A DNA stretch of 64,000 nt from Amycolatopsis mongoliensis (GCF_030285665.1 NZ_CP127295.1:3658001-3722000); one strand, 5' to 3'; positions 1 to 7,808 are shown, counted from the first letter of the stretch. Notes: generated by a model not told the origin, from the letters alone. Program-made: numbers and translations.

Positions 1-567
1 CGGCGTGTGCCGCGCGGTGATGCCCGGGGCCAGCGCCACGGCGTCGCCGTGGATCGCCTCGATGCTGCCGGCCGCCCGCACCGCCTCGAGTCCGATGCGG
101 CTCCAGTCGTCGTGGGGCAGCCCGCCGATCAGCGGCTGCCAGTCCGCTGCCCCGTGGACGATCCGCGCCTGTCCGAAGGCCGGCGTGCCTTCGGGGGCCA
201 GCCAGCCCACGTGGTCGGAGTGCAGGTGCGTGACGAAGACGGTGTCGACGTCCTCGGGCCGCACGCCGGCTCCGCCCAACGCCGTCAGGAGGTCGCCGCC
301 GACTCCCATCGGTGCCGGGTCTCCGCCCGCCGGGGCCATGCCGTCCGGGTAACCCATCTCCCGCGGTCCGAACCCGGCGTCGACCAGGATCGTCCGGCCT
401 CGGCCGCGGACCAGGAACCCACCGACCGGCACGTGCACCGTGCCGTCGGGGTCGAGGACTCCGGAGTGCTCGGCCGGGTCCAGGCCGGGGAAGAACGGGG
501 TCGGGAGCCGGACGAGCCCGTCGGTCAGTGCTTCGATCGTGTAGCCGCCCACCGTGATCCGCTGCAT
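1..567 (-). CDS. MBL-fold metallo-hydrolase, partial (C-terminus beyond the left edge)
   Basis: The reverse strand reads without a stop from an ATG at 567 to the window edge, giving 189 N-terminal residues. It carries the metallo-beta-lactamase fold signature THLHSDHVG, whose His and Asp residues bind metal, after a segment ending in ILVDAGFG that is typical of the fold's first half. This suggests a hydrolase of the lactonase/glyoxalase-like superfamily; the substrate cannot be told. The start is chosen because it follows a perfect inverted repeat (578-597) and no upstream in-frame start looks better. The second metal-ligand region and the C-terminus are missing, so catalytic competence cannot be checked. 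Confidence 0.85.
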   Translation of the reverse strand, partial: MQRITVGGYTIEALTDGLVRLPTPFFPGLDPAEHSGVLDPDGTVHVPVGGFLVRGRGRTILVDAGFGPREMGYPDGMAPAGGDPAPMGVGGDLLTALGGAGVRPEDVDTVFVTHLHSDHVGWLAPEGTPAFGQARIVHGAADWQPLIGGLPHDDWSRIGLEAVRAAGSIEAIHGDAVALAPGITARHTP

Positions 568-577
568 GACCGTGGCA

Positions 578-597
578 AGTTCGATTGCGATCGAACT
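578..597. promoter_or_regulatory. Perfect inverted repeat, candidate repressor operator for the MBL gene
   Basis: AGTTCGAT-TGCG-ATCGAACT is an 8-4-8 perfect palindrome lying 10 bp upstream of the start codon at 567. Its size and position suit a dimeric repressor. No regulator gene is adjacent on the visible side; it may lie beyond the left edge. Confidence 0.55.
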
Positions 598-607
598 ATT
601 CCCGGGG

Positions 608-1663
608 TCAGACCGGGGCGCGCAGTTCCGCCGTCGCGAAGTCGGCGATTCCCTTTTCGAAGCCGATTTCCGCCGTGAAGCCCAGCAGCTCGCGGGCGCG
701 GGCCGGGTCGGCGACCACGTGGCGGACGTCGGCCGGACGGGCACCGCCGGCCACCTTCGGCGCCGGGCCGGCGCAGGCGCGCGCCAGCTCCCCGGCCAGT
801 TCGCCGACCGTGTGCGGGGTGCCGGAGCAGACGTTGACCGGCGTGCTGTCGCCGGCCGGGCCGGCTGTCCGAAGCGCCAGGACGTTCGCCCTGGCGACGT
901 CGTGGACGTGCACGAAGTCGCGCTGCTGGCGGCCGTCCTCCAGCACCAGTGGTGCTTCGCCGCGCTCGAGGGCCGAACGGAACAGTGACGCCACCCCGGC
1001 GTACGGGGTGTTCCGCGGCATCCGCGGGCCGTAGACGTTGTGGTAGCGCATGGCCCACACGCTGCCGCCCGTCTGACGCGCCCACGCACCGGCCAGGTGT
1101 TCCTGCGCGAGCTTCGTCGCCGCGTACGTGCTGCGGGGGTTCAGCGGCGCGTCCTCGGGCACCAGCCGCCAGCTCAGTTCGGCCCCGCAGGCCGGGCACC
1201 GCGGCTCGAACCGGCCGGCGTCCACATCGGACGCGCGGCGCGGCGACGGCGGGACGACGCCGTGGTCCGGGCACGCGTACCGGCCTTCGCCGTAGACGAC
1301 CATCGAGGACGCCAGCACGAGCTTCCGCACCCCGGCCGCGTGCATCCCGGCCAGCAGGACCGCCGTGCCGTAGTCGTTGTGCAGGGCGTACGACGGTGCG
1401 TCCGACGGGTCGACGCCGTGCCCGACCACCGCCGCCTGGTGGCAGACCGCGTCGACGCCGTCCAGCAGCTCGGCGACGATCTCGGCGTCGGTGACGTCGC
1501 CGCGCAGGAACCGGTGCCTGCCGGTGTACGCCGGCGGGGTGCGGGAGCCGTGGGCCGTGGGGAGGAGGTTGTCGAGGACCACGACCTCGTCACCGCCGTC
1601 GGCCAGTAGATCGGCGATGTGGGACCCGATGAACCCGGCTCCGCCGGTGACCAGTACGCGCAC
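608..1663 (-). CDS. NAD-dependent sugar-nucleotide epimerase/dehydratase (extended SDR)
   Basis: 351-residue extended short-chain dehydrogenase. The N-terminal Rossmann motif is VLVTGGAGFIGSH and the catalytic Tyr-Lys pair lies in STYAATKLAQEH, with an upstream ASSMVVYGEG segment. Proteins of this kind epimerise or dehydrate nucleotide sugars for cell-wall or glycan synthesis in the cytoplasm. Between the Ser and the Tyr there is an insertion with three cysteines (CPDHG, then CPACG), resembling a small zinc ribbon as in some rhamnose-type 4-epimerases. The start is a GTG, and the gene is divergent from the moaB-type gene across a 123-bp intergenic region. The exact substrate is not determinable. 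Confidence 0.85.
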   Translation of the reverse strand: MRVLVTGGAGFIGSHIADLLADGGDEVVVLDNLLPTAHGSRTPPAYTGRHRFLRGDVTDAEIVAELLDGVDAVCHQAAVVGHGVDPSDAPSYALHNDYGTAVLLAGMHAAGVRKLVLASSMVVYGEGRYACPDHGVVPPSPRRASDVDAGRFEPRCPACGAELSWRLVPEDAPLNPRSTYAATKLAQEHLAGAWARQTGGSVWAMRYHNVYGPRMPRNTPYAGVASLFRSALERGEAPLVLEDGRQQRDFVHVHDVARANVLALRTAGPAGDSTPVNVCSGTPHTVGELAGELARACAGPAPKVAGGARPADVRHVVADPARARELLGFTAEIGFEKGIADFATAELRAPV

Positions 1664-1743
1664 CCCGGCCACGCTAGGGGCCCGCGGACCGGCGTGCCCG
1701 GCCGCGCGCGGGCACGTCACGGAATCGTCAGAACTCACCCGGC

Positions 1744-1763
1744 ACCTCCCGGCGCCGGGAGGT
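1744..1763. promoter_or_regulatory. 20-bp perfect palindrome in a divergent promoter
   Basis: ACCTCCCGGC-GCCGGGAGGT is a perfect 20-bp palindrome between the divergent epimerase (start 1663) and moaB-type gene (start 1787). It occupies the -35 zone of the TACGGT box at 1774-1779. It could be an operator or an RNA hairpin in the epimerase leader. Confidence 0.4.
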
Positions 1764-1773
1764 CGAAACCGAC

Positions 1774-1779
1774 TACGGT
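1774..1779 (+). promoter_or_regulatory. -10 box TACGGT, probable leaderless start
   Basis: TACGGT lies 7 nt before the ATG at 1787, placing transcription initiation at or next to the start codon. No Shine-Dalgarno sequence precedes that ATG. Confidence 0.5.
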
Positions 1780-1786
1780 GGGCGCC

Positions 1787-2287
1787 ATGGAACGGAGTGC
1801 ACAACGGCTGGGACGGGCCCTCGTGGTCATCGTGGACGATCGCGTGGCGCACGGCGAGCACGAGGACACCACTGGCCCGCTGGTCACGGAACTGCTCGAA
1901 GAAGCGGGTTTCATCGTCGACGGTGTCGTGGTCGTCGAGGCCGAGACCGCGGGTATCCGCAACGCGCTCAACACTGCCGTGATCGGCGGCGCCGACCTGG
2001 TGATCACGGTCGGCGGCACCGGTGTGCTGCCGCGCGACCGCACACCGGACGCCACCGCCGGTGTCCTCGACCGGCCGATCCCGGGCATCAGCGAGGCCAT
2101 CCGGGCGTCCGGGCTGGCGGCCGGGGCCGTGGACGCCGGGATCTCGCGCGGGCTCGCCGGGGTGTCGGGGAGCACGCTGGTGGTCAACCTCGCCGGGTCG
2201 CGGTCCGCGGTGCGCGACGGGATGGCGACGCTGACCTCGCTCGTGCCGCACGTGATCGACGAGCTTTCGGGCCTCGAAGAGGTCTGA
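1787..2287 (+). CDS. moaB: MoaB/MogA-family molybdenum cofactor protein
   Basis: 166 residues, the usual length for this family, which adenylylates molybdopterin before molybdenum insertion. The nucleotide-binding loop TVGGTGVLPRDRTPDAT, with the characteristic GGTG and the Asp/Thr that follow, is visible at about residues 77-93. It corresponds in position to M. tuberculosis moaB2, upstream of a convergent mscL. The glp gene 3.4 kb downstream is a MoeA homologue, so a working cofactor pathway cannot be assumed from these two genes alone. Confidence 0.9.
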   Translation: MERSAQRLGRALVVIVDDRVAHGEHEDTTGPLVTELLEEAGFIVDGVVVVEAETAGIRNALNTAVIGGADLVITVGGTGVLPRDRTPDATAGVLDRPIPGISEAIRASGLAAGAVDAGISRGLAGVSGSTLVVNLAGSRSAVRDGMATLTSLVPHVIDELSGLEEV

Positions 2288-2415
2288 TCTTCGCAGTGCC
2301 GGGCCGGGGGCGACGGGGATGACGTCGCTCCCGGCCTGAAGCGTGTCCGGGGACGGACGCGGCTTCGCCGTTCGCTCTGGAGTTGTCAATCACCGAGTCA
2401 TGGGAGACTGAGGGC

Positions 2416-2589
2416 ATGCCCGGGCAGAAGCGCGACCCCAAGACCAGCAGTGAGCAGCGCCGCCGGGTCGACGAGATCTTCGGGGACGTCCTGCCCGAGA
2501 CGACCTCCGACGAACGCGACCCCGACCGGCGCACCGGGCTCCCGGACGACTGGTACCGGGAGAACCGGCCGCCACACCACGATCGCTGA
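2416..2589 (+). CDS. Small hydrophilic protein of unknown function
   Basis: 57 residues from the ATG at 2416; an upstream in-frame ATG at 2383 would give 68. The product is charged, rich in Arg, Asp and Glu, and has no membrane segment or cysteine. It ends in an Asp-Asp-Trp-Tyr-Arg-Glu-Asn segment and reads as a single helix with a disordered tail. It lies convergent to mscL, five bases from that gene's stop codon. Coding is supported by GC-rich third positions and a plausible start, but no family is recognised. Confidence 0.6.
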   Translation: MPGQKRDPKTSSEQRRRVDEIFGDVLPETTSDERDPDRRTGLPDDWYRENRPPHHDR

Positions 2590-2594
2590 CCCGC

Positions 2595-3008
2595 TCAGTC
2601 GCGGCCGGTGCCACGCTGCGACTGAGCGCGCAGGAGGTCGCGGATCTCGATCAGCAGCTCGACGTCGGTCGGCTCGGACGGGCCCGGCTCCTGACCACGC
2701 TTGCGGCGCTCCTGAACGTGCTTCACCGGCAGCACGATGACGAAGTAGACGACCGCCGCGACGAGCACGAAGTTGATCGCCGCGTTGATCACGCCGCCGA
2801 AGTCCAGGAACGTGGCCTCGTTGTTGGCGAAGATCTGGTAGCCGAGGCCCTTCGCGGCGTCCGTGCCGCCGATCGTGCTGATCAGCGGCTTGATGAGACC
2901 GTTGGTGAACGCCGTGACGATCGCCGTGAACGCCGAGCCGATGACCACCGCGACGGCGAGATCGACGACGTTGCCGCGCATCAGGAAGTCCTTGAAACCC
3001 TTGAACAA
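2595..3008 (-). CDS. mscL: Large-conductance mechanosensitive channel MscL
   Basis: 137 residues. The N-terminal amphipathic helix (FKGFKDFLMRGN) precedes the first transmembrane helix VVDLAVAVVIGSAFTAIVTA, which includes the pore-lining AVAVVIG stretch. A second helix follows (FVLVAAVVYFVIVLP), and the C-terminal charged helix ends the protein. The homopentamer opens under membrane tension to release solutes in hypo-osmotic shock. The start codon is a TTG preceded by GGAGAG at normal spacing. Length and architecture match actinobacterial MscL. Confidence 0.97.
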   Translation of the reverse strand: MFKGFKDFLMRGNVVDLAVAVVIGSAFTAIVTAFTNGLIKPLISTIGGTDAAKGLGYQIFANNEATFLDFGGVINAAINFVLVAAVVYFVIVLPVKHVQERRKRGQEPGPSEPTDVELLIEIRDLLRAQSQRGTGRD

Positions 3009-3036
3009 CTTGCTCTCCTCACGAACAGGGGGTGGG

Positions 3037-3666
3037 CTAGCGGAGAGTAACCGTTACCGGACGCTCCAGTGAAATCGCCGCCACCCTCGTTGCGATCGCG
3101 TCCGGGAGCCTCAGCAGCACCAGCGGCCCCTTCGCCGCGGACGCCTCCCGGTGCCCGACCGCCACCACCGTCGCGCCGTCGGCCAGCACGGACGCGGGCA
3201 CGCCCGGTTCCGGCGCCGCGACGACGTCGACGTGCCCGCCGGGCTCCAGCAACTCGGCGACGCCGGCGTCGGCCAGGCGCACCGGCACCGTCGCCGTGCC
3301 GGGATCACCCGAGCCGGGGAGGGTCGTCGCCAGCCGGACGTCGGTCAGGGGTTCGCCGGCGCGGACGGCGCCCGCCAGCAGCCGGCCGTCGACGCCGTCC
3401 AGCGAGCTCAACGCACCCGCCGGACGTGCGGAATCCGGGAGGTCGGCCAGCCGGAGGTCGAGAGCGCGCAGACGCGCGCCGGAAGGGAGGTCGTGCGCCG
3501 CGACGACGGTCGGAGTCGTCGGCGCGCCCCGCGCGGAGCCGGGGTGTGCGAACAGCAGCGCACCGGCCAGCAGCAGGCCGGCGGCGAGCCAACGGCGGAT
3601 GAGCCGTGTCCGCCGGCCCTGCAGCCGGGTCAGATCAGGAGTGCGGAACTTCGCCGCCACGTCCAC
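3037..3666 (-). CDS. SAF-domain membrane protein (RcpC/CpaB-like)
   Basis: 209 residues with a GTG start. A basic N-terminus (RRTRLIRR) leads into one transmembrane or signal-anchor helix at about 24-42. A SAF domain follows (VVAAHDLPSGARLRALDLRL) and then an RcpC/CpaB-type beta region. Related proteins are pilus-assembly periplasmic components, but no pilus genes are nearby, so the role in this core locus is open. It sits between mscL and ruc on the same strand, with a 130-bp upstream region that carries two DnaA boxes. Confidence 0.8.
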   Translation of the reverse strand: MDVAAKFRTPDLTRLQGRRTRLIRRWLAAGLLLAGALLFAHPGSARGAPTTPTVVAAHDLPSGARLRALDLRLADLPDSARPAGALSSLDGVDGRLLAGAVRAGEPLTDVRLATTLPGSGDPGTATVPVRLADAGVAELLEPGGHVDVVAAPEPGVPASVLADGATVVAVGHREASAAKGPLVLLRLPDAIATRVAAISLERPVTVTLR

Positions 3667-3760
3667 GGTGCCCCCTCGGTCGGATCGGGTGCGGCGGTGT
3701 GCCGCACGAGATCGACGTTAGGGAGCCGGACGGACCGCCGGAAGGGCCGCGTCCGGCATC

Positions 3761-3787
3761 TGTGGACAACCGGGGTGTTGTGGACAA
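3761..3787 (-). promoter_or_regulatory. Two tandem perfect DnaA boxes
   Basis: TGTGGACAA occurs at 3761-3769 and again at 3779-3787, starts 18 bp apart. Each is the exact reverse complement of the actinobacterial DnaA box TTGTCCACA. They lie between the SAF gene start (3666) and the ruc stop (3797). Confidence 0.6.
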
Positions 3788-3796
3788 CTTCGCCGG

Positions 3797-4096
3797 TCAG
3801 GAGGCCGCGGCGGTCGTTTTCGTCGTACCCGAGGAGGAGGATGCCGAGCTCGTGTCCGACTTCGTCTCCGTCTTGGTCTCGGTCTTCGCCGGGGTCGCGA
3901 CGGTGCTCGACTTGGCCGAGTCGCGCGAGTCGGTGCGGTAGAACCCGCTGCCCTTGAAGACCACGCCGACCGAGCTGAACACCTTGCGCAGCGTGCCGGA
4001 GCACTGCGGGCACACGGTCAGGCTGGGGTCCGAGAACGACTGCACGGCTTCGAACCGGTGGTCGCATTCTTTGCAGGCGTACTGGTACGTAGGCAC
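3797..4096 (-). CDS. ruc: FmdB-type zinc-ribbon protein, Ruc-like redox-regulated chaperone
   Basis: 99 residues with a GTG start. The N-terminal zinc ribbon has two CxxC pairs (CKEC near residue 8, CPQC near 28), as in the FmdB family. After about residue 55 the chain is a disordered Lys/Thr/Ser/Ala tail. This architecture and its place beside 5-FTHF cyclo-ligase and galU match M. tuberculosis Rv0991c (Ruc), a chaperone that becomes active when its cysteines are oxidised and is controlled by HrcA. A CIRCE-like element lies 14 bp upstream of the start codon, consistent with that regulation. The chaperone function is inferred from position and architecture. Confidence 0.82.
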   Translation of the reverse strand: MPTYQYACKECDHRFEAVQSFSDPSLTVCPQCSGTLRKVFSSVGVVFKGSGFYRTDSRDSAKSSTVATPAKTETKTETKSDTSSASSSSGTTKTTAAAS

Positions 4097-4110
4097 TGAG
4101 GGCTCCTTTG

Positions 4111-4137
4111 CTGGCACTCGTCCGACTAGAGTGCCAA
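4111..4137. promoter_or_regulatory. CIRCE-type HrcA operator
   Basis: CTGGCACTC-N9-GAGTGCCAA matches the CIRCE consensus TTAGCACTC-N9-GAGTGCTAA in arm sequence and exact 9-bp spacer, with actinobacterial G/C substitutions. It lies directly upstream of ruc (start 4096). Confidence 0.85.
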
Positions 4138-4182
4138 CCCGATTGTGCTGGAAAACATTCCCCGAAAGCAATTCCTGCTTGC

Positions 4183-4773
4183 TCACATCGGCAGGTCGAG
4201 CACGCCGCGAGCAGGGGTCAGGACCCCGCTCATGCGCACGTCGTGGGGTTCCCCGGGCAGCCGTTCGACCAGCTCTTCGTCCCGGACGACGGCCAGCAGC
4301 GTCGCGCCGGCCGCGGCGAACACCAGCGAGCGATCGTAGTGGCCGGCGCCCCGGCCGAGCCGGACGCCCCGGTGGTCGACGGCCAGCGCGGGGACCAGGA
4401 CCAGCTCCGCCGCGCCCACGGCGTCGGTACCCAGGCGTTTTCCGCCGGGTTCGCGGATCCCGCGGAACCGGCTGGGCACGAGATCCGCCTCGCCCGTGTA
4501 CTCGGCCCAGTCGAGCGGGCCCGGCACCGGCAGGATGACTGGGAGCAGCACCCGCGCGCCACCGGCCGCCAGCGCGTCGACGAGCGCCGTCGTGCCCGGC
4601 TCGGTGCCGAACGGCAGGTACGCGCACACCGTGCCGGATGTGACCTTCGACACCGCGCTGACCAGCGCCGACGCGTCCTGGGCGTGCGATTCGGCGGTCT
4701 GGTCCGCTCGCGCGCGCGTCAGCCGGGTGCGCCACTCCGCCTTGCTCAGGTGCTCATTGCCCAGCGCGTGCAT
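4183..4773 (-). CDS. 5-formyltetrahydrofolate cyclo-ligase
   Basis: 196 residues. The enzyme converts 5-formyl-THF to 5,10-methenyl-THF with ATP in one-carbon metabolism. The family shows an N-terminal Lys-Arg helix (KAEWRTRLTRAR), a substrate strand around YLPFGTEPGT and the C-terminal nucleotide-binding motif GVRLGRGAGHYDRSL, all present. Start ATG at 4773 is 24 bp from the divergent galU start, so both promoters share a very short region. Gene order matches Rv0992c-Rv0993 in mycobacteria. Confidence 0.93.
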   Translation of the reverse strand: MHALGNEHLSKAEWRTRLTRARADQTAESHAQDASALVSAVSKVTSGTVCAYLPFGTEPGTTALVDALAAGGARVLLPVILPVPGPLDWAEYTGEADLVPSRFRGIREPGGKRLGTDAVGAAELVLVPALAVDHRGVRLGRGAGHYDRSLVFAAAGATLLAVVRDEELVERLPGEPHDVRMSGVLTPARGVLDLPM

Positions 4774-4783
4774 GACCTCACGT

Positions 4784-4789
4784 TAGGCT
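4784..4789 (+). promoter_or_regulatory. -10 box TAGGCT of galU, leaderless
   Basis: TAGGCT is followed by 8 nt and then the galU ATG (4798). There is no Shine-Dalgarno sequence, and the 24-bp divergent gap leaves no room for a longer leader. Confidence 0.6.
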
Positions 4790-4797
4790 CTGCGCCC

Positions 4798-5703
4798 ATG
4801 ACGGGCGCCGCAACCACCCAGACGTTCAGAACCGCCATCGTGCCGGCCGCCGGCCTCGGGACACGCTTCCTGCCGGCGACGAAGGCCGTGCCCAAGGAAC
4901 TGCTGCCGGTGGTGGACACGCCGGGGATCGAGCTGGTCGCGGCCGAAGCCGCCGCCGCGGGGGCGGAACGCCTGGTCATCGTGACCTCGCCGGGCAAGGA
5001 AGCCGTCGTCAAGTACTTCGAAGCCCAGCCCGAGCTGGAGCAGAACCTGAAGGACAAGGGCAAGACGGAACTCCTCGAGAAGGTCCGCCGCGGGCCCGCG
5101 CTGCTCGCCGTCGAGACCGCCATCCAGGAGCAGGCCCTCGGCCTCGGCCACGCGGTCGCGCAGGCCGAGCCGAACCTGACGCCCGACGACGAAGCCGTCG
5201 CGGTGCTGCTCCCGGACGACCTCGTGCTGCCCACCGGCGTGCTCGAGCGGATGAGCGCCGTGCGGGCGCAGTTCGGCGGCAGCGTGCTCTGCGCGTTCGA
5301 CATCCCGAAGGCCGAGATCTCGCCGTACGGCGTCTTCGACGTCACCGACACCGACGACGAAGACGTCAAGCGCGTGCACGGGATGGTCGAGAAGCCGAAG
5401 CCGGAGGACGCGCCGTCGACGTACGCCGCGGCCGGGCGCTACCTGCTCGATCGGGCGATCTTCGACGCGCTGAAGCGGATCACCCCGGGCAGCGGCGGCG
5501 AGCTGCAGCTGACCGACGCGGTCGCGCTGCTGATCGCCGAGGGACACCCGGTCCACGTCGTCGTGCACCGCGGCGGACGCCACGACCTGGGGAATCCGGG
5601 TGGTTTCCTGCGCGCCGCGGTCGATTTCGCGCTTGAAACGCCCGAGTACGGTCCATCTTTACGGGCGTGGCTGACGGAACGGATCGGGACAGATCGCCCA
5701 TGA
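4798..5703 (+). CDS. galU: UTP-glucose-1-phosphate uridylyltransferase
   Basis: 301 residues. It makes UDP-glucose from UTP and glucose-1-phosphate for cell-wall and trehalose pathways. The N-terminal nucleotidyltransferase signature AAGLGTRFLPATKAVPKELLP is at about residues 17-37; VEKPKPEDAPS and the C-terminal HDLGNPGGFLRA segment are also family-typical. A longer in-frame extension upstream is rejected because it would run through the divergent cyclo-ligase gene. The stop codon overlaps the glp start in an ATGA, so the two are translationally coupled. Confidence 0.96.
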   Translation: MTGAATTQTFRTAIVPAAGLGTRFLPATKAVPKELLPVVDTPGIELVAAEAAAAGAERLVIVTSPGKEAVVKYFEAQPELEQNLKDKGKTELLEKVRRGPALLAVETAIQEQALGLGHAVAQAEPNLTPDDEAVAVLLPDDLVLPTGVLERMSAVRAQFGGSVLCAFDIPKAEISPYGVFDVTDTDDEDVKRVHGMVEKPKPEDAPSTYAAAGRYLLDRAIFDALKRITPGSGGELQLTDAVALLIAEGHPVHVVVHRGGRHDLGNPGGFLRAAVDFALETPEYGPSLRAWLTERIGTDRP

Positions 5704-6977
5704 CGGAATCCCTCGACGCGGCGCGGCCCGAGGTGGCCGGGGACGAGACCGAGCTGCGCTCGGTCGACGCGCAGATCTCGATGACCTTGGACGCCGCCGT
5801 CCGGCCCCAGCCGGTGCGCGTGGCGATCTCCGAGGCCCAGGGGCTGCTCTGCGCCGAGGAGGTGGTCGCCGAGCACGCGCTGCCCGGGTTCGACCAGGCC
5901 GCGATCGACGGTTACGCCGTGCGCAGCGTCGACGTGCGCACCGCCGGGCAGGAGCCGGTGCAGCTGCCGGTCGTCGGGGAGATCGCGGCGGGCTCGCGCC
6001 AGCCGCGGCGCCTGCAGCCCGGCCAGGCCGTGCGGGTCGACACCGGCGCACCGCTGCCGACGCTGGCCGACGCGGTCGTGCCGCTCGCCTACACCGACGG
6101 GCACCAGGCCCGGGTCACCGTGCACCGCTCGGTGCCCTCGGCGGGGTACGTGCGCCGGGCCGGCGAGGACGTCCAGATCGGTGACGTCGCGGTGCGCCGC
6201 GGCGACACGATCGGCTCGGCGCAGGTCGGCCTGCTGGCGGCGGTCGGCCGGGCGAAGGTCCTCGTCTACCCGCGGCCGCGGGTGTCGATCGTGTCGGTCG
6301 GCGACGAGCTGGTCGACATCGACCGGACGCCGTCGGTCGGGCAGGTCTACGACGTCAACTCCTACGCGCTCGCCGCGGCCGCCCGGGACGCGGGCGCCGA
6401 GGTCAGCCGGGTCGGCATCGTGCCGAGCGAGCCGAAGCGGCTGCGGGAGATCGTCGAGGGCCGGCTGCTGATGTCGGAGATCGTCGTGGTCGCGGGCGGC
6501 GCCGGGGGCGCCACCGGCGACGAGGTCCACGCCGCACTGTCCGACCTCGGCCGGATCGACATGACGCGGGTCGCGATGCACCCGGGCTCGGTGCAGGGGT
6601 TCGGCAGGCTCGGCCCGGACTCGGTGCCGACGTTCCTCATCCCCGGCAACCCGATGAGCGCGCTGGTCGTGTTCGAGGTGCTGGTCCGGCCGCTGATCCG
6701 GGCGGCGCGCGGGACGCGCAACCCGCACCGGCGGATCGTCGGGGCACGGCTGCTGTCGCCGATCACCTCGACCGAGGGGCGGCGCGGTTTCCTCCGCGGC
6801 CAGCTCCTGCGCGACGAGGCCAACGGCGAGTACCTGGTCCAGCCGCTCGGCCAGTCGGGGGCGCACCTGCTCGCGTCGCTGGCCGAGGCGAACTGCCTGA
6901 TCAACGTGCCGGAGGAGCTGACCGACGTCCCCGCGGGCGAGCAGGTCCAGGTCACCTTCCTGGCACAACGGGCCTGA
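5700..6977 (+). CDS. glp: MoeA/gephyrin-like divisome protein Glp
   Basis: 425 residues, MoeA-type fold. The N-terminal FDQAAIDGYAVRS segment and the C-terminal IPGNPMSALVVFE loop (about residue 314) are MoeA hallmarks. In contrast, the MoeA GGVSVG-x-x-D loop reads GGAGGATGDE (about 265-274). The paralogous actinobacterial Glp was shown in Corynebacterium to bind FtsZ and the membrane protein GlpR at the division septum. Here glp lies two genes upstream of a sepX/glpR gene, so a divisome role is more likely than cofactor synthesis. It is coupled to galU and to the acetyltransferase by 1-4 nt overlaps. Confidence 0.88.
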   Translation: MTESLDAARPEVAGDETELRSVDAQISMTLDAAVRPQPVRVAISEAQGLLCAEEVVAEHALPGFDQAAIDGYAVRSVDVRTAGQEPVQLPVVGEIAAGSRQPRRLQPGQAVRVDTGAPLPTLADAVVPLAYTDGHQARVTVHRSVPSAGYVRRAGEDVQIGDVAVRRGDTIGSAQVGLLAAVGRAKVLVYPRPRVSIVSVGDELVDIDRTPSVGQVYDVNSYALAAAARDAGAEVSRVGIVPSEPKRLREIVEGRLLMSEIVVVAGGAGGATGDEVHAALSDLGRIDMTRVAMHPGSVQGFGRLGPDSVPTFLIPGNPMSALVVFEVLVRPLIRAARGTRNPHRRIVGARLLSPITSTEGRRGFLRGQLLRDEANGEYLVQPLGQSGAHLLASLAEANCLINVPEELTDVPAGEQVQVTFLAQRA

Positions 6978-7645
6978 TGAACTCCGTGTCGGGCGTGTCC
7001 TACCCGGTCGAAAGCCGGCACCCGGGCTGGCCGGCCCGGCTCGGCCCGCTGCGGGTGCCCGCCGGGGAGGTCGCGATCCGGCCGGTGCGGCTGCGCGACG
7101 CCGGCGAGTGGAGCCGGATCCGGCTCCGGGACCGGGCGTACCTCGAGATGTGGGAGCCGACCGGCGTCGGCCCGTGGCCCGAACGCAACGCTTTCTGGTC
7201 GTGGCCGTCGCAGTGGGCGGCGTTGCGTTCGCTCGCCCGGCGCGGTCAGTGCCTGCCGTTCACGATCACCCTCGACGGGCGGTTCGCCGGGCAGATCACG
7301 GTCGGCAACGTCATCCGGGCGTCGCTGCGGTCCGCCTGGATCGGCTACTGGGTGTCGTCCGAAGTGGTCCGCGGCGGGGTCGCGACGGCCGCCGTCGCCC
7401 TGGTCACCGACCACGCCTTCGGCCCGGCCGGGCTGCACCGGCTGGAGGCCACCGTGCGGCCGGAAAACGTCGCCAGCGTGCGGGTTCTCACCAAGGCCGG
7501 CTACCGGCAGGAGGGCCTGTTCGAGCGCTACCTCGACGTCGCGGGCGCCTGGCGGGACCACTACTGCTTCGCCGTCACGCGCGAGGAGACCGGGGCCGGG
7601 CTGGTGTCGCGGCTGGTCGCGTCGGGCCGCGCCGACCACGTCTGA
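6977..7645 (+). CDS. GNAT acetyltransferase, RimJ/RimL type
   Basis: 222 residues. The acetyl-CoA-binding region reads GYWVSSEVVRGGVATAAVALV (about 117-137), with the RimJ-type motifs HRLEATVRPENVASVRVLTKAGY and GLFERYLDVAGAWRDHYCF. RimJ-like enzymes acetylate protein N-termini or small amines; the substrate here is unknown. Its start codon overlaps the glp stop by one base, placing it in the galU-glp operon. The order matches rimJ (Rv0995) between moeA1 and the glpR homologue. Confidence 0.88.
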   Translation: MNSVSGVSYPVESRHPGWPARLGPLRVPAGEVAIRPVRLRDAGEWSRIRLRDRAYLEMWEPTGVGPWPERNAFWSWPSQWAALRSLARRGQCLPFTITLDGRFAGQITVGNVIRASLRSAWIGYWVSSEVVRGGVATAAVALVTDHAFGPAGLHRLEATVRPENVASVRVLTKAGYRQEGLFERYLDVAGAWRDHYCFAVTREETGAGLVSRLVASGRADHV

Positions 7646-7766
7646 CGGGCATTACCCACCCGGGTCCGTGAGCGCGTTACCACATGCTGTGAGATTCACC
7701 TAATCCGGTGAGGCATTTCCGTGATCCAACCCGGCGAGCCTCCGTCCGATCTGTTACTCCTGTGAC

Positions 7767-7772
7767 TAGCGT
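7767..7772 (+). promoter_or_regulatory. Candidate -10 box TAGCGT of sepX
   Basis: TAGCGT lies about 36 nt before the sepX ATG, with a strong GGGGGAGG ribosome-binding site at 7792-7799 in between. No convincing -35 hexamer is visible. The 163-bp gap after the acetyltransferase suggests that sepX has its own promoter. Confidence 0.4.
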
Positions 7773-7808
7773 GATTTCAGGTGGAAGGATCGGGGGAGGT
7801 GACGGGAG

